This document shows positions 32,006 through 45,323 of a stretch of 64,000 bases of DNA, in pieces. The position numbers and the translations under genes were made by a program. Where the stretch lies: NCBI GenBank assembly GCA_021464415.1, contig JAKCWG010000884.1, positions 394,349 through 458,348 on the forward strand, written 5' to 3'. The number at the start of each line of letters is the position of its first letter. Positions within the stretch are counted from its first letter, which is position 1. The notes below the pieces were generated by a model that did not search any database, was not told where the DNA came from, and saw nothing but the letters and a program-made list of their open reading frames with translations. The DNA comes from Lonicera japonica (taxonomy: Eukaryota > Streptophyta > Magnoliopsida > Dipsacales > Caprifoliaceae).

Positions 32006-32277
32006 TTTCAAGTATTGCCTTAAAGTTTTTCTTGAGTACAACTAGTATCAATATTTTTAGATATTGTGAAACAGTATATTCTAAGTATTGCATCATTTTA
32101 AAAAAATAAAAAATTGTTAACCGTCTAATTTTTTTTTTCTTGAGATATTTTAAAATTCAAAAATCATTATCCATTAATATATAAATAGATTATTCTAAAC
32201 AAGAGTGTACGTGCAATATTGTTCATTTGTAAATTAAACAAATCAAACATTTTCTTGAAGTTAGCCCAAAATTTTCA

Positions 32278-33259
32278 TATATAAAAGGGAGGGAGACCAG
32301 CCGTAGGAGGGGAATCACAAAAATAACAATTTTCTTTTCTTCCATTCTCTATTGTTTTCGATAAGTGTGACAGCCGCATATTTTTGTTCCATCTCTTTTT
32401 CTTTTGCACGCTTATCGAGGATTTTTTTTTTTTCTCTTTTTCCTTTCTTTTCTGCCAAGCACTGTTCTTTTGCGGGTAGTATAATTAATTCGGAATTTTT
32501 AGTTCTCTTCTTCAATTTATTGGCACAAATCCAAGTAAGTATTTTATTTATTAAATTATGTATTATTTAATTATATTTTTTATTTTAATTACGAGCATAC
32601 TAGGCTAGGTTATTTTTTAAGATTGAAGATGAGTATATTTGATTGATTCTCTTGCACGTATTCATGGCAATTGACTCTACCAATTTAATACTTTAATATT
32701 AAAAATATTTTTTTCTAGTGAATGCATGTTTTAATTGATAAAAATAAAATTGGATTCTCACTATTTTTTGTTGGATTCACCTTATGATTTGTTGAGAGCG
32801 GATATATGGTGCGTTTTGGCGGATATATCGAGTGTTTTAATTTTATACATTTGTTTGGCTATGGAAGAATTAACACTTAAATTTTATAATTTAATTGGGC
32901 TTAATTAAATTTATTTTCTGCATCTAATAAAGTCCAGAGACCAAATTAGTGCGAGACAAGAGAGTAGAGTTTGCTGGGCATGAATACTAGGAACATGATA
33001 TCAAATATATGACTCCGCCATCCTAGTATTTTATTAATTGATTATTTAATTAGTATTTTTATTAGTTTATTAATTTATTCGTATTCTTAATTGATAAATC
33101 ATCCCAATCAATTTTTAAGCTAGATTAGAAATGAAATAGAATTAGTGAGAGAGATACGTACATTCCATCCATCAAGTCCCTAAGGTTCGACCTCGCTCTT
33201 ACCTAAGCTATACTAAGTACCGATTCGTGCACTTGTGAGTAATTAAAACATTCACAACA
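32278..33259 (+). repeat. 5' LTR of element C, lacking U3
   Basis: Similarity to the 3' LTR starts exactly at TATAAAAGGGAGGGAGA, the TATA box, and runs to TTCACAACA. The first about 530 bases of the 3' LTR have no counterpart here. Differences from the 3' LTR are frequent, a sign of age. Confidence 0.75.
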
Positions 33260-33265
33260 AGTCTT

Positions 33266-33283
33266 TAGCGCCGTTGCCGGGGA
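33266..33283 (+). promoter_or_regulatory. Primer binding site of element C
   Basis: TAGCGCCGTTGCCGGGGA is one base different from the TGGCGCC form of elements B and A's insert. It is of tRNA-Asp type. Confidence 0.75.
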
Positions 33284-33373
33284 CTTGAAAATTCGTTTTT
33301 GCAACATCTTACTAATTTATATTATTTCCTTCTACTAGTACCCTTAAAAAAAATCTTAGGAGTAGAGTAGTAC

Positions 33374-36085
33374 ATGAGCATTGTTTGGAAGCGCGGTGTT
33401 AAAAGATTGAATAGGATAGAGAACTTAGAACTCAATCATTTGTTTGAGGAAAGAACGATGGCTGATGAACAAGAAGATGCGAAAACTTTGAAGGAGCTTT
33501 TCTCTCTTATCACTACCAACCTATCATCATGCATTGTTTTACCTGCCACTACCACAAACCATTTCGAGCTTAAATTGCAAGTAATGCAACTTCTTCCAAA
33601 TTTTTATGGAATTGATCAAGAAGATCCTTACCTCCATATTAAGGATTTTCTAGAAATTTGCGCCACTTTCAAGTTTCTAAATTTTTCTGATGAGTTAGTT
33701 CGCCAACGTTTATTTCCTTTCTCCCTCAAAGCGAAAGCAAAGGCGTGGCTTAATTTGCTACCCTCTAGGTCCATCACTGGTTTGGAGACTTCAGTTTTCA
33801 AATTTTTAACTAAATTTTTTCCCATGTCCAAGAAAAATGAACTTCGAAGGAAGATATCTGATTTTTGTCCAGAGGATCATGAAAAATTTTACGAATCTTG
33901 GGAAAGATTTAAGGACCTACTTTTGAGATGTCCCCACTATGGTTTTGAAAAATGGAGACTAGTTAAGTTCTTTTACAATGGGTTGGCTCAAACCAATCGA
34001 AATATGATTGAGTCGATGAATAGTGGCACTTTCCTTAGCTTCACTAAAGATGAAGCTTATAATTTCCTTGAGAATCTTTCCGAGAGCTCTCAGCAATGGG
34101 ATTTCTCTTCTCATAAAAATTCATCAGCTCAAGTTAAGAAGGAAATCAAAAAAGAGGGCATCTATGAGCTATCTGAAAGTGTAGAGAGTAGAAGGCAGTT
34201 AAATAGTCTCTAAAAGAAACTTGAAGCGTTAACTTTGCGGTTAAATAAAAATTATGTCAATCAGATTCAAGTTGAAGGATGCTCTGTGTGTGCTGGCTCT
34301 ATGCATACATCGCAAACTTGCCCCTCTATGGTAGGATTCTCTGAATTCATGCCACAACAAGTAAATGCGATGAACGAGAATAATAAGCAATTCAATAACC
34401 CATTCACAGAGACATATAATCCGGGTTGGAGAAATCACCCAAATTTTTCGTGGACACAAGTTCAACCCATCCCCAATACGAGTCCCCTATCAGCTAATGT
34501 TCCACGACAACATCCACCTCCTCGTTTTCGCCCTTCAATCAATTCTTATCCACCATTCCAACCTGCTCCGCCTGCTCTAACACCGTATGTCACTCCACAA
34601 CAATTCTCATCTTTGGAGGACACTCTCAAGCAATTCATTCAAGTGACCACCCAAAATAATCAGACTTCAAGCCAGCTTTTGCAAGAAGTGAGGAATAACG
34701 GCCTCATGAACACTCAAGCCATCATTAGGTTAGAGAGTCAAATGGGTCAATTGGCGAGTCAATTGGGTGAGAGAGAGAAGGGTAAGTTTTCGAGTCAGCC
34801 AATTCTGAATCCTAAAGGTATTTCCTCAAGTGGGACCGCTCCTAACCCACCAAATGCACCAATACATGGGCAAGTTCAAGCAATCACTACACTTAGGTCG
34901 AGAAAGGTAATTGACAATAAAGTGAAAATGCCAGATAGCGAGGAGGAAGAGAAAGAAGAAGAAGAGTATATTCCAACTGAGGTTGAGCCTACACCTCAAG
35001 TTGTGAACCAAGCTCCTCCTGCTAAGCAAGCAAGTGAAGAACTCTCGAATAGGACCTTTGTTCCTTAGGCCCCATTTCCTTATAGGTTAAAAGACAATAA
35101 GAAGGGTACTCAATTCGAAGAAATCTTGGAGGTATTTAAGCAAGTTCAGATAAACATCCTACTACTTGATGCTATCAAACAAGTACCTTCTCATGCCAGG
35201 TTCCTCAAAGACTTGGTCACTCAAAATAGGAGAACAAATTTTTCGAAGAAGGCATTCTTAGCTAAACAAGCAAGCTCCATTATTCAATGCAGGATCCCTA
35301 TCAAGTATAAAGACCATGGCTGTCCAACAATCTCATGCAAGATTGGGAATTATCATATTGAGCGAGCTTTGGTAGATCTGGGGGCTAGTGTGAACTTATT
35401 GCCATATTCAATTTTTAAATAATTAGGTTTGGGAGAGTTGAAGCCTAAACCAATGATAATCCAACTTGCTGATCGATCTGTTAAATTTCCTAGAGGTGTC
35501 ATTGAAGATGTTTTGATACAGGTAGAGACATTTGACTTCCCAGTAAACTTCGTGGTCCTTGATACTCAACCTGTTCAGAACACAAACAGGTAAATCCCTG
35601 TGATCCTTGGTCGACCGTTCCTCGCTACAACTAATGTGCTAATCAACTGTAGGAATGGATTGATGAAAATAAGTTTTGGAAATATGATTGCTGAGATTGA
35701 TGTATTTGATACAAGCAAATAGCTCCAAGAAGAGGAAGTTAAAGGTGTGAACATGATAGGAAGATGGATATTTGATGGAAAATGTGACGAACTTGAAGAA
35801 GATTTCATAACTTTGTTGGGAGATGAAGTAAATGATCCAAAATTTATAGAAAAAGAAAGAAGCATGTCGAGAAGGAAAGAGGAAGAGTGGGAAGCAAAGG
35901 TTCATAACTTTTTATTTTCAGAGCTAGATAGTGAGAGAGATGAATCCCTTGATAGTATGAAGTTGTGCGAGAGTATCTCATTTGATCCTGGTATGCTTGA
36001 GTTAAAATCTAGTGGCTCATTACCTTTGGAGAAACCTTATTCGCTTATTGATTTCTTGCTTCGATGTGTCGACCCATTGAGTTGA
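33374..36085 (+). pseudogene. Gag-protease polyprotein of element C, one frame broken by five stops
   Basis: A single frame without frameshifts runs from ATG 33374 to 36085 and is interrupted only by stops at 34211 (TAA), 35066 (TAG), 35420 (TAA), 35591 (TAA) and 35720 (TAG). The Gag domain includes LLPNFYGIDQEDPYLHIKDF and FYESWERFKDLLLRCPHYGF. The zinc knuckle CSVCAGSMHTSQTC is intact. The protease region has DLGASVNLLPYS, then [17 protein letters not shown] and [11 protein letters not shown], so the catalytic Asp is present. Comparison with element B at the stop positions suggests that most arose from Gln codons (CAA/CAG to TAA/TAG). The frame then shows an acidic tail and ends before any RT. 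Element C was already nonautonomous, or lost pol by deletion, before B arrived. Confidence 0.85.
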
Positions 36086-37895
36086 TTCATCTTATATCCC
36101 CTGATCTGGAGCCTGACATGAGTCATCAAATCTTGGAGGTAAGTGGTTGGTTTAATAAGTATGTTTATGTTGTGATTATTATATCTACTGACCTTCCACC
36201 TGATAAATATTAGTTTTGCAATTAAATTAGATGCTTTGCTTTTCTTTGTTCTCTTTCTAACAAAAGTGCATGTTTACCTTTATCATTGAGCTTCATCGAC
36301 TTCAGGTGATATCCTTCCTTTTCATATTTACTTGTCTTTATACATTGAGGACAATGTAAGATTTCAGTTAGGGGTGGGATTTATTTGCCTTGTCATTCCA
36401 TACACTTCACTTATTGCACTTTGTTAAAAAAAAAAAAAAGGAAGCTAAAATGTTTGATTTTTTTTTTAAAATGAACAAAGAAAAGCTTTGCAATGGTTCT
36501 TTGATATTAACTGAGATTTCCTTTGTCTAGCTTGTGTGATAACGATGACGCATTCATCTTAATACTTTACATGTGCATGCTTAGTTCTTCTACTATCATT
36601 ATTAAGAGAAATTTCATGATTTTCAATCATCATTATATTTGAGCACATATGACAACTTATGCATAACTAGATGGATGAGTGAGCATAACTGAAGATTCCT
36701 GAAGAACATAAATGTAGAAACTAAATAACCCATGAGTATTTGAGCCAATCTTCCTATTTGAGGGTTTTTACATAAACTTTTAATTTTTGAAAAGCATATC
36801 TCGTTGAGTAGTCTCATTATTCTTTGCTTTGAGTGAACACTATAAAGGTACGTCCATGAAATGCAATTCTTTTAAGGATTCTTGATATTACTTGAGCTAA
36901 AGAACTTTAAACCTTAGGAAGTGATTTAGGTCGTCTTTGGCAACCTCAATATAGCCTAATCCTCCCTTACATATGTACCACTAGTCACCCCTTTGAGCCT
37001 TATTTATAGCATTTCTTTGGTAGCCCAATATCCTTACCATACTCCAATTAGGAATGTAAACCATATTTATAGCCTACCCTTTTATCTAAGAATATGTTGA
37101 GATTATCTATTCTACGTACGGGCAATAGTGAAAAGTGAGCTTAAAAAGAAAAAAATGAATGAAAAAAAAATGATGAAAAAAATGAAAAAATAAAAATAAA
37201 AAAAATGGTGAAATCTCCTTTGAAATATCAAAGTGAAAAATTTGTATGAGAAACGAGATGTGAAAAGGAAAAGGAAAATAACAAGTAAAAGAAAAGCTCA
37301 AATAAAGTTAAAGTTAGCTCGGAGTGTTAATTTTATATCTCAATGTATTTCTTAGATCTTTGTTACCCCTTCATTTGATTAACCCTTGCCCAAAGCCTTG
37401 TATTACAACCCGAAAAAAGTTCTAATGATTCTTTGGAATATGGTTTTGAGGTGAGAGCAGTGGAGGGGATCTGTTTATGCATTTCGCTTTTCTAGTGGGA
37501 ATTATTCGTTCATGAGACTCATTTTCTTTTATTTATAGCGTTTTTCATATATATATGTGAGAGACATTTGAAATTTGAATACATTTATTCGTTATAGCCC
37601 GCATGTAATGAGAGCAATTACACCATATTCTTGAGTGTTTTCATTTATTGAGTGTATGCCATGTGAGGAGTTGAGTCGAAGCATAGTTTGTATGGGATTT
37701 GAAAGCTTTGCTTATTTAGATATGAATGATATTATATTGTTGTCAATTCACACACATAATGAGATTGGAGAGAAAGAAATATTTTTATTAATCTTGCTAG
37801 TTTAAGAACTTTGATATTGTACATCTGTCACATTGATTAGCTTGTGAGTGTTATGATCTTTTTGTTAAGTTAAATACATTGGTGAAAGAAGGGGA
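36086..37895 (+). other. Noncoding 3' region of element C
   Basis: It holds the CATTGAGGACAATGT motif near 36,340, poly-A and poly-T runs and no ORF with recognisable content. There is no env-like frame. A similar noncoding region follows pol in element B. Confidence 0.6.
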
Positions 37896-39765
37896 TGATA
37901 AACGCTTAATATTGTCATTCATTTGCTCATTTTCGGAGTTGTTTGACGCGTTTATTTCTCTAAAACTACTCGGTTTGCCAACTTATTTCGCGATTAGTCT
38001 CGTAGCACTTTTGTATTTAACAATGCTTGGAAAGGCATATTTTTGTGTTTATTTTGGTGTCTTTAGATTTCAAGAAATATTGTATTTAATACAATTTGAA
38101 ATTTTCCTTGGACAAAAAGAATTCAAGATAGTGGAATTTTCCTTGGACAAAAAGAATTCAAGATAGTGGAATTTTCCATGGGCAAAAAGAATTCAAAAAA
38201 GTGGAAGTCTCCATGTGATTAAAGAGCATCCAAGAAAGAAAGTCTCCATGTCCATGTGATTAAAGAGCATCCAAGAAAGAAAGTCTCCATGTCCATGTGA
38301 TTAAAGAGAGAAAGTGGAATTCTCCATGTGACCAAAGAGCATCCAAGAAAGTGGAATTCTCCACCAAAAATAAACAATAAAAATAAAAATAAAAAAATAA
38401 AAATAAAAAGCATTGTTTATTATTTTAGCATCCAACACAACTCTCCTATTTATAGTCTTCATTGTTGTGTTGGAGAGGACACTTTTATTACTTCTCATTT
38501 CTCAATTTATAGAGAGCTTGTAATAGTTTTATTTTTTAGAGAGAGAAATGGAGTTCACTTTTATAATTCTTGTCTCTACATTTATTATGGAGTAAATTTC
38601 TTTGCTAAGGCTAAAAGATGAAGTTTGCAATGCATTAATTATGTAAGTTCAATTCTCATTCCATTGTTAGTATTGTTAAATACTTTTTGAATCCTTCATC
38701 TTCTCCATTTTTTCAACCATTCATAAGCTAGTAAGATAATTTTCATATGATGATTTGACTTTGTATGCCTTGTATACATAGATCTCAAGCATTAATGAGA
38801 AAATGATACACTTGTGTATTTCTTACTAGCATATGTCAATTCTTTCTTTGAATGAGATACTTTTCATTGCCAAGCATGATTAGTTTTTGAATATTCATGC
38901 AAACACCATAAATTTGAGATTTTAATCTTTTAATACGTTAATGATATGTTGAGTGCTTTCTACACTTTATGTGATTTTAAGACTCATCATCTTCTTAGTT
39001 AAAGTATTGCCAAAGAGGATCTTTTAAATTTATGTCATAAACAACTTCATTAATCATTTTAAGGATTCAATTTGTATTTATCAAATAAGTCTATATAGGA
39101 TGGTTTGACCTCCACCTAGACCTCCCAATCTTAGACAAATGAAATGTTATGATTTATCGAGCTAAACTCCTTGTAGTTGGCCATTTTCATAATCAAGTCA
39201 TTTGCCTAGGGAAAACTAACAATGAGTTCTTAAATGCCTAGTTTAATTTTATACCTTTTCTTTTTGTGTATTTTAAGTTTGAATCTTAGTTGATATTATA
39301 TGGGAATGGGTTGCACTTGCTTCACACCCTTTGTCACAAGATAAAAATGAGAGATACACTTGTGTTGATATTTGCTTACACCCTTTCTTTATATGGCATT
39401 TATATGGGAATGGGTTGCTTTTGCTCCACACCCTTTTGCTTAGAAATGGGTAAAATATTCTACACTTAGGAATTGCATTGAGAACTTTGAATGAGATTGC
39501 TTTTACTTAACTTTGCAAAACAAATGAATTCTATAGTGCCTTAGCCTTTTCTCATCTATTATTACATCATTTTAATTTTTATTGCAAGACATTAAAATCA
39601 ACCATTAAAATCAACCAATTAAATTCTCTAAACAAAATCTTGGACTCGTAATCACCACATCGTCTTTCCGACTATCCTTGTGGTTCGACACTTGGACTTA
39701 CCAAGTATTATAACTTGACAACCTGCACTTGGGTACCTAAGCACGGAAGTATTTTCGGCGCGTCA
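37896..39765 (+). repeat. 5' LTR of element B
   Basis: 1,870 bases. An internal tandem array at about 38,095-38,360 has two unit types: a roughly 36-base GGACAAAAAGAATTCAAGAT unit (three copies) and a roughly 42-base CATGTGATTAAAGAGCATCC unit (about three copies). Bases of the type GCGATTAGTC near 37,992 are missing from the 3' LTR. Confidence 0.95.
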
Positions 39766-39771
39766 AGTTTT

Positions 39772-39790
39772 TGGCGCCGTTGCCGGGGAT
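39772..39790 (+). promoter_or_regulatory. Primer binding site of element B (tRNA-Asp type)
   Basis: TGGCGCCGTTGCCGGGGAT lies six bases downstream of the LTR end. Confidence 0.9.
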
Positions 39791-39843
39791 ACGGCGAAAG
39801 ACGGATTACGGGTTTTGTAAAAAAAAGAAAAAAAAATCACTTT

Positions 39844-39902
39844 GTAAGTATTCTCTCTCTTTGTAAATTACTTTTCCTACTTATTATTATTATTTTTTTT
39901 AG
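39844..39902 (+). other. Possible 59-base leader intron before gag
   Basis: Donor GTAAGTATTCTCTCTC and acceptor TTTTTTTTAG stand just before the ATG at 39903. The antisense fragment in element A has the same design (GTAAGTATTTCTCTC to TTTTGTAG, 25816-25754 on the minus strand). This conservation suggests splicing or a conserved leader element. At 59 bases it is near the lower size limit for plant introns. Confidence 0.35.
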
Positions 39903-42900
39903 ATGGAAAATTTTATTCGAGATCACCCTTCCGGGCTTATGCGCGGAAATTTGTACATTGATCTTCGCATAAGTCCACTAAGAGGCCAACCACTACCAAG
40001 GCATCCTAGTCCTTCACCTACTCCTTCCGAAATGGCTGACGAGGATAATGAGTCAAATACCGGAGAAAATAATAATCACCATCCTCCGGTTCGAACAATG
40101 AGGGATTATCTTCAACCACCTCGGACGACGTCTAATTCTTGCATCATTCTCCCCACCGGACAAGCGGGAACATTCTCTTTCAAGCCAGGTATGCTTCAAC
40201 ATATCCCCTCTTTTCATGGTATGGAATCCGAAAATCCGTACTTACATTTGAAAGATTTTGAGGAAGTTTGCTCCACGTTTCGTGAGGCAAATACCAATGA
40301 GGAAGTAATGCGTTTAAAACTTTTTCCTTTCTCCTTAAAAGATAAAGGAAAATTATGGTTGAATGCTCTAAGACCGCAATCTATTCGGTCTTGGCAAGTA
40401 CTTCAATCGAAGTTTTTAAAAAAATTCTTTCCCGTCCATCGGACCAACGCTTTGAGAAGGGCAATATCCAATTTTTCGCCAAAAGAAAATGAAAGTTTTT
40501 ACAAGTGTTGGGAAAGATACAAGGAACTTTTAAACGCATGTCCTCACCATGGCCACGAAACATGGAGCCTTGTAAGCTATTTTTACGAATCTCTTACTCC
40601 CAAAATGCGTACATTTGTAGAGACCATGTGTAATGGTCAATTCTTGAGTAAAAGTCCTGAGGAGGCCTTGTTGTATTTTGATGAATTGGCGGAAGGTGCC
40701 CAAAATTGGAACACCTATACCGAGGAACCTAAGGCCAAACCTCTGGGAAAGGGTGGGTTGTACCAAATATCCAATGATGATGACATGGGGGTAAGGTTGT
40801 TCCAATTGTCTAAGAAGGTAGAGGCCTTAGAGACAAACAAGCTTAGAGATGTCAATGTAGTGTCATCAAGTCAATTGTGTGTCATTTGTGAGAAGGTGGG
40901 GCATTCTACGGAGGAATGTCACACAATCCCGGCCTTCAAAGAGGTTCTCCAAAGCCCCTCACAAGTGAATGCCATGAACTTGTATCCTAGACCACACAAT
41001 GATCCATTTTCTCAAAGGTACAATGAAGGGTGGAGGAACCATCTTAATTTTAGTTGGGGGGGAAATCAAAATACTCATCAAAATTCGAATGCAAATTCCT
41101 ACCAACCAAGACCACCTCCACCCCAAAACAACTCTTTTGGTCAAGCAAACCCAAACCCAAATTCAAATTTGGAGACTCTTTTGCGGCAGTTTGTAGACAA
41201 AACCAATAGAGATGTTAGTGATTTGAAAACTCAAATGTCCAAAGTCACCACCGCTTTAGCAACCCAAGAAAAAGGAAAGTTTCCGGCCCAACCAATAGCT
41301 AATCCTAGAGGGCAATCCATGATAGTTGAAGGGGAGTCGAGTGGGAATGTAGAGGAGTTGAAATCCATCACAACCCTTAGAAATGGAAAGATGATTGACA
41401 AAACTATAGTTCCTAAGGCCCAAACGCCGATGGACATAGCCGAGTCAACACCAAGTGAAGGAATAGAAGAAGAAAAGAATGTGAGGGAAAAGGAAGAGGA
41501 AAAGAGGAATGAGAAAGAGGACATGGAAAAAATCAGAAATAACATCAAAGTCCCTTTTCCCGAAAGGTTAAATCAACCTCATAAGGAAAATTGCAACACC
41601 GAAATTCTTGATGTGTTTAGGCAAGTCAAGATCAACATTCCATTGCTTGACGCGGTCAAGCAAATACCTTCATATGCTAAATTTCTCAAAGATTTGTGTA
41701 CCACAAAAAGAAGGTTGAATGTTAAGAAAAAAGCATTTATGACAGAGCAAGTGAGCTCTATCATGCAAGGCACTCGTATTCCAAAATTTAAAGATCCTGG
41801 TTGCCCAACCATTTCATGTTTAATTGGCAATTGTCGCATAAAAAATGCTTTACTTGATTTGGGAGCTTGTGTTAATGTGCTTCCTTTTTCGGTGTACCAA
41901 CAATTGGGGTTAGGAGAGTTGAAACCCACCAAAGTGACAATTCAATTAGCGGATCGCTCCGTTAAGATACCGAGAGGGATAATAGAGGATGTTCTTGTGC
42001 AAATTGATAAATTCTACTTTCCTGTTGATTTCATTGTTCTTGATATGCAACCGGTAGCAAATCCCACTAATGAAATTCCTGTCATTTTAGGAAGACCATT
42101 TCTTGCCACATCTAATGCCATCATTAATTGCAAGAATGGAATTGTTAAATTGGCTTTTGGAAACATGACTCTTGAGCTAAATGTGTTCTCTTTAAGCAAA
42201 CAACAAAATGATTTTGATGAAGAAAGTGAACATGTGAACATGATAGAGTCATTAGTCCAAGATCATTTTAATAATACTTACGATTTGGATTCAATGGAAG
42301 AGAATCTAACCACTTCCAATGAATTCGATGAGTGTTTGCAAGTGTTTTCCTTACTTGATGATAAGGTTCAAGATCCGAAGGAGCGAAAGGGGAGCACATC
42401 CGATCCAACAATAAAGCTTGAGGGACAAATGGAGCTCAAGCTATTGCCAAGCAACTTGAAGTACGTTTTCCTAGGTGCTTCCAGAACCTACCCTGTGGTA
42501 ATTTCTTCCGAACTCTCAAAAGAGCAAGAGGTGAGGTTGGTAAGTATGCTTAATAAAAATAAGAAAGCTTTTGGTTGGACACTAGCTGACCTCCAAGGGA
42601 TTAATCCTTTAATTTGCACTCACAAAATCCACTTGGAGGAAAATGCTAAACCATCTAGACAATTTCAACGCCGCTTGAACCCAAATATGCAAGAAGTTGT
42701 AAGAAATGAGGTATTGAAATTGCTAGATGCAAAAATCATTTATCCAATCTCCGATAGCAAATGGGTGAGTCCAACCCAAGTTGTACCAAAGAAATTCGGG
42801 CTTACAGTAGTAAAAAATGAACAAAATGAATTAATACCCCAAAGAGTCACCACCGGGTGGCGAGTGTGCATTGACTACCGTAAGCTTAATGAAGTAACAC

Positions 42901-45323
42901 GTAAAGATCATTTCCCGCTCCCATTTTTGGACCAAACACTCGAAAGAGTAGCCGGGCATGAATTTTACGCGTTCTTAGATGGATTCTCTGGGTACAACCA
43001 AATTGAGATTGATTTAAATGATCAAGAGAAAACCACCTTCACATGCCCCTTTGGTACCTTTGCATATCGAAGAATGCCATTTGGGTTGTGCAATGCACCA
43101 GCAACCTTTCAAAGGTGCATGCTAAGTATCTTTAGCGACATGGTGAAAAAGACCTTAGAGGTATTTATGGATGACTTTACCGTTTACGGTAAGTCATTCG
43201 ATAATTGTTTGTTGAATGTTGAGCAGGTTTTAGAAAGGTGCATTGAGAAACAACTTGTTCTTAATTGGGAGAAATGTCATTTCATGGTGACAAAGGGCAT
43301 TGTCTTAGGGCACATTATTTCGGAGAAGGGAATCGAAGTTGACAAGGCAAAAATTGAAATTATCTCAAAGCTCCCCACCCCCAAGTCAATCAAGGATGTC
43401 CGTTCATTCTTGGGGCATGCCGGATTCTACCGAAGGTTCATTCAAAATTTTAGCACCATTGCTAAACCCATGTGCAAGTTGCTCTTGAAAAATGCCCCAT
43501 TTGAATGGAACAAGGAATGTGAAGAAGCCTTTGTAAAACTCAAGCACATGCTCACTACCGCACCCATCATGCAAACCCCCGATTGGAGTTTGCCATTCGA
43601 ACTCATGTGCGATGCAAGCGATTACGCCGTGGGGGCGGTCCTCCGCCAAAGAAAGGACAAAAAGCTCGGGGTCATTTACTATGTGAGCCAAACTCTCAAT
43701 GAGGCTCAAATGAACTACACCACCACCGAGAAAGAACTCTTGGCTATTGTCTTTGCTCTCGACAAATTTCTGTCCTACCTCATTGGGTCACCTATTGTCA
43801 TTTTCACCGATCATGCAGCCCTCAAGTATCTTTTCACAAAGAAAGATGCAAAGCCAAGGCTTCTAAGATGGATTCTTCTCCTACAAGAATTCAATCTTTT
43901 CATAAAGGATAAGAAGGGTGTCGAAAATGTGGTGGCGGATCATTTATCTCGCCTTTCATTCACCGACCACATTGAAGAGAGTGCTATTAAAGACTCTTTT
44001 CTGAATGAGCAATTATTCACAATCTCTTCTTCACCATGGTATGCCGATATCGTGAACTATCTTGTCACCGGAAAGATGCCAAGCCATTGGACTGCCCAAG
44101 ACCGAAGGAAATTCTTGTCCGAGGTCAACCGTTCCTATTGGGATGACCCATACTTGTTCAAGTATGGGGCGGATCAAATCATTCGACGATGTATTCCCAA
44201 TGACGAGTTCAAAAAAGTTCTAAGCTTTTGCCATAATGAAGCTTGTGGTGGACATTTCTCGGCCAAAAAGACGGCCGCCAAGATCTTGCAAAGTAGCCTT
44301 TATTGGCCAACATTGTTCAAAGATGCCTACCAACATTGCAAATCTTGCTCGAGATGCCAAATGTTAGGAGGGATTACAAGAAAAAGCATGATGCCGCTTA
44401 ATCCAATCTTGGTGATTGAAGTGTTCGATTGTTGGGGAATCGATTTCATGGGACCATTCCCATCCTCTTTCGGTAACCTTTATATTTTAGTGGCGGTTGA
44501 TTATGTTTCCAAGTGGGTAGAGGGCCAAGCTTGCAAGAAAAATGATCACAAAGTGGTGATCCGATTTTTAAAAGAAAATATTCTTGCAAAGTTTGGCACT
44601 CCCAAAGCGATTATAAGCGATGGTGGTACTCATTTTTGCAATAAACCTTTTGAATCTTTAATGCAAAAATATGGGGTAAATCACAAATTATCACTCGCTT
44701 ATCATCCGCAAACCAATGGCCAAGCCGAACTTGCCAATAGGGAGATAAAGCAAATTCTTGAAAAAACGGTAAATCCAAATCGCAAGGATTGGTCATTGCG
44801 TCTTAACGATGCACTTTGGGCTTATCGTACGGCTTTTAAAACAATTTTAGGAATGTCTCCCTATCGGATAGTATATGGCAAGCCTTGCCATCTTCCCATT
44901 GAGTTGGAACATAGATCATTTTGGGCAATTAAAATGATGAATTTTGATATTGAAAATGTCGGAAGCAACCGAAAGTTACAACTTGAGGAGTTGGAGGAAT
45001 TAAGGAGGGATGCATACCAAAATGCTAAGATAAGCAAAGAACGTACAAATTTTTTTCATGATAAATCTATTTTAAGAAAAGAATTTAAACTCGGGCACAA
45101 AGTTCTAGTTTATGACACGCGTTTGCATCTTTTCCCGGGAAAGCTGAAATCACGTTCGACCGGCCCATACATTGTTCAACATGTATTCTCTTTTGGGGCG
45201 GTGAATGTTGAGGATCCCAAAACTGGCTTTGTGTTCAAAGTGAACGGACAACGCCTTAAGCCATTTTTGGAATTCCCACCTCAAGAGGAGTCCACCACTC
45301 TTGAAGATCCGACCTATACCTAA
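39903..45323 (+). CDS. Gag-Pro-Pol polyprotein of element B (Athila-like), intact
   Basis: 1,806 codons without a break. Gag domain is at about residues 105-215 ([16 protein letters not shown]). The CCHC knuckle [14 protein letters not shown] lies near 325. The retropepsin-like domain has [12 protein letters not shown] near 651 and [13 protein letters not shown] downstream. Reverse transcriptase includes [27 protein letters not shown] (about 1022) and the catalytic FMDD near 1088. RNase H begins near [13 protein letters not shown] (about 1236). The integrase has an HHCC zinc finger ([10 protein letters not shown] to CKSCSRCQ) and a DD35E core with Asp in GIDFMGP (about 1512), Asp in ISDGGTHF (about 1570) and Glu in GQAELANRE (35 residues later). 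No chromodomain follows, which fits the Athila/Tat side of Ty3/gypsy. The antisense relative in element A starts at the equivalent of Met 13 (39939), so that codon may be the true start. No env-like ORF is seen. Confidence 0.95.
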   Translation: MENFIRDHPSGLMRGNLYIDLRISPLRGQPLPRHPSPSPTPSEMADEDNESNTGENNNHHPPVRTMRDYLQPPRTTSNSCIILPTGQAGTFSFKPGMLQHIPSFHGMESENPYLHLKDFEEVCSTFREANTNEEVMRLKLFPFSLKDKGKLWLNALRPQSIRSWQVLQSKFLKKFFPVHRTNALRRAISNFSPKENESFYKCWERYKELLNACPHHGHETWSLVSYFYESLTPKMRTFVETMCNGQFLSKSPEEALLYFDELAEGAQNWNTYTEEPKAKPLGKGGLYQISNDDDMGVRLFQLSKKVEALETNKLRDVNVVSSSQLCVICEKVGHSTEECHTIPAFKEVLQSPSQVNAMNLYPRPHNDPFSQRYNEGWRNHLNFSWGGNQNTHQNSNANSYQPRPPPPQNNSFGQANPNPNSNLETLLRQFVDKTNRDVSDLKTQMSKVTTALATQEKGKFPAQPIANPRGQSMIVEGESSGNVEELKSITTLRNGKMIDKTIVPKAQTPMDIAESTPSEGIEEEKNVREKEEEKRNEKEDMEKIRNNIKVPFPERLNQPHKENCNTEILDVFRQVKINIPLLDAVKQIPSYAKFLKDLCTTKRRLNVKKKAFMTEQVSSIMQGTRIPKFKDPGCPTISCLIGNCRIKNALLDLGACVNVLPFSVYQQLGLGELKPTKVTIQLADRSVKIPRGIIEDVLVQIDKFYFPVDFIVLDMQPVANPTNEIPVILGRPFLATSNAIINCKNGIVKLAFGNMTLELNVFSLSKQQNDFDEESEHVNMIESLVQDHFNNTYDLDSMEENLTTSNEFDECLQVFSLLDDKVQDPKERKGSTSDPTIKLEGQMELKLLPSNLKYVFLGASRTYPVVISSELSKEQEVRLVSMLNKNKKAFGWTLADLQGINPLICTHKIHLEENAKPSRQFQRRLNPNMQEVVRNEVLKLLDAKIIYPISDSKWVSPTQVVPKKFGLTVVKNEQNELIPQRVTTGWRVCIDYRKLNEVTRKDHFPLPFLDQTLERVAGHEFYAFLDGFSGYNQIEIDLNDQEKTTFTCPFGTFAYRRMPFGLCNAPATFQRCMLSIFSDMVKKTLEVFMDDFTVYGKSFDNCLLNVEQVLERCIEKQLVLNWEKCHFMVTKGIVLGHIISEKGIEVDKAKIEIISKLPTPKSIKDVRSFLGHAGFYRRFIQNFSTIAKPMCKLLLKNAPFEWNKECEEAFVKLKHMLTTAPIMQTPDWSLPFELMCDASDYAVGAVLRQRKDKKLGVIYYVSQTLNEAQMNYTTTEKELLAIVFALDKFLSYLIGSPIVIFTDHAALKYLFTKKDAKPRLLRWILLLQEFNLFIKDKKGVENVVADHLSRLSFTDHIEESAIKDSFLNEQLFTISSSPWYADIVNYLVTGKMPSHWTAQDRRKFLSEVNRSYWDDPYLFKYGADQIIRRCIPNDEFKKVLSFCHNEACGGHFSAKKTAAKILQSSLYWPTLFKDAYQHCKSCSRCQMLGGITRKSMMPLNPILVIEVFDCWGIDFMGPFPSSFGNLYILVAVDYVSKWVEGQACKKNDHKVVIRFLKENILAKFGTPKAIISDGGTHFCNKPFESLMQKYGVNHKLSLAYHPQTNGQAELANREIKQILEKTVNPNRKDWSLRLNDALWAYRTAFKTILGMSPYRIVYGKPCHLPIELEHRSFWAIKMMNFDIENVGSNRKLQLEELEELRRDAYQNAKISKERTNFFHDKSILRKEFKLGHKVLVYDTRLHLFPGKLKSRSTGPYIVQHVFSFGAVNVEDPKTGFVFKVNGQRLKPFLEFPPQEESTTLEDPTYT

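Noticed and set aside
38301..38621. ORFs inside the LTRs of element B (and twins at 47119-47439)
   Set aside because: Identical in both LTRs, low complexity, and overlapping on both strands. These are LTR sequence.
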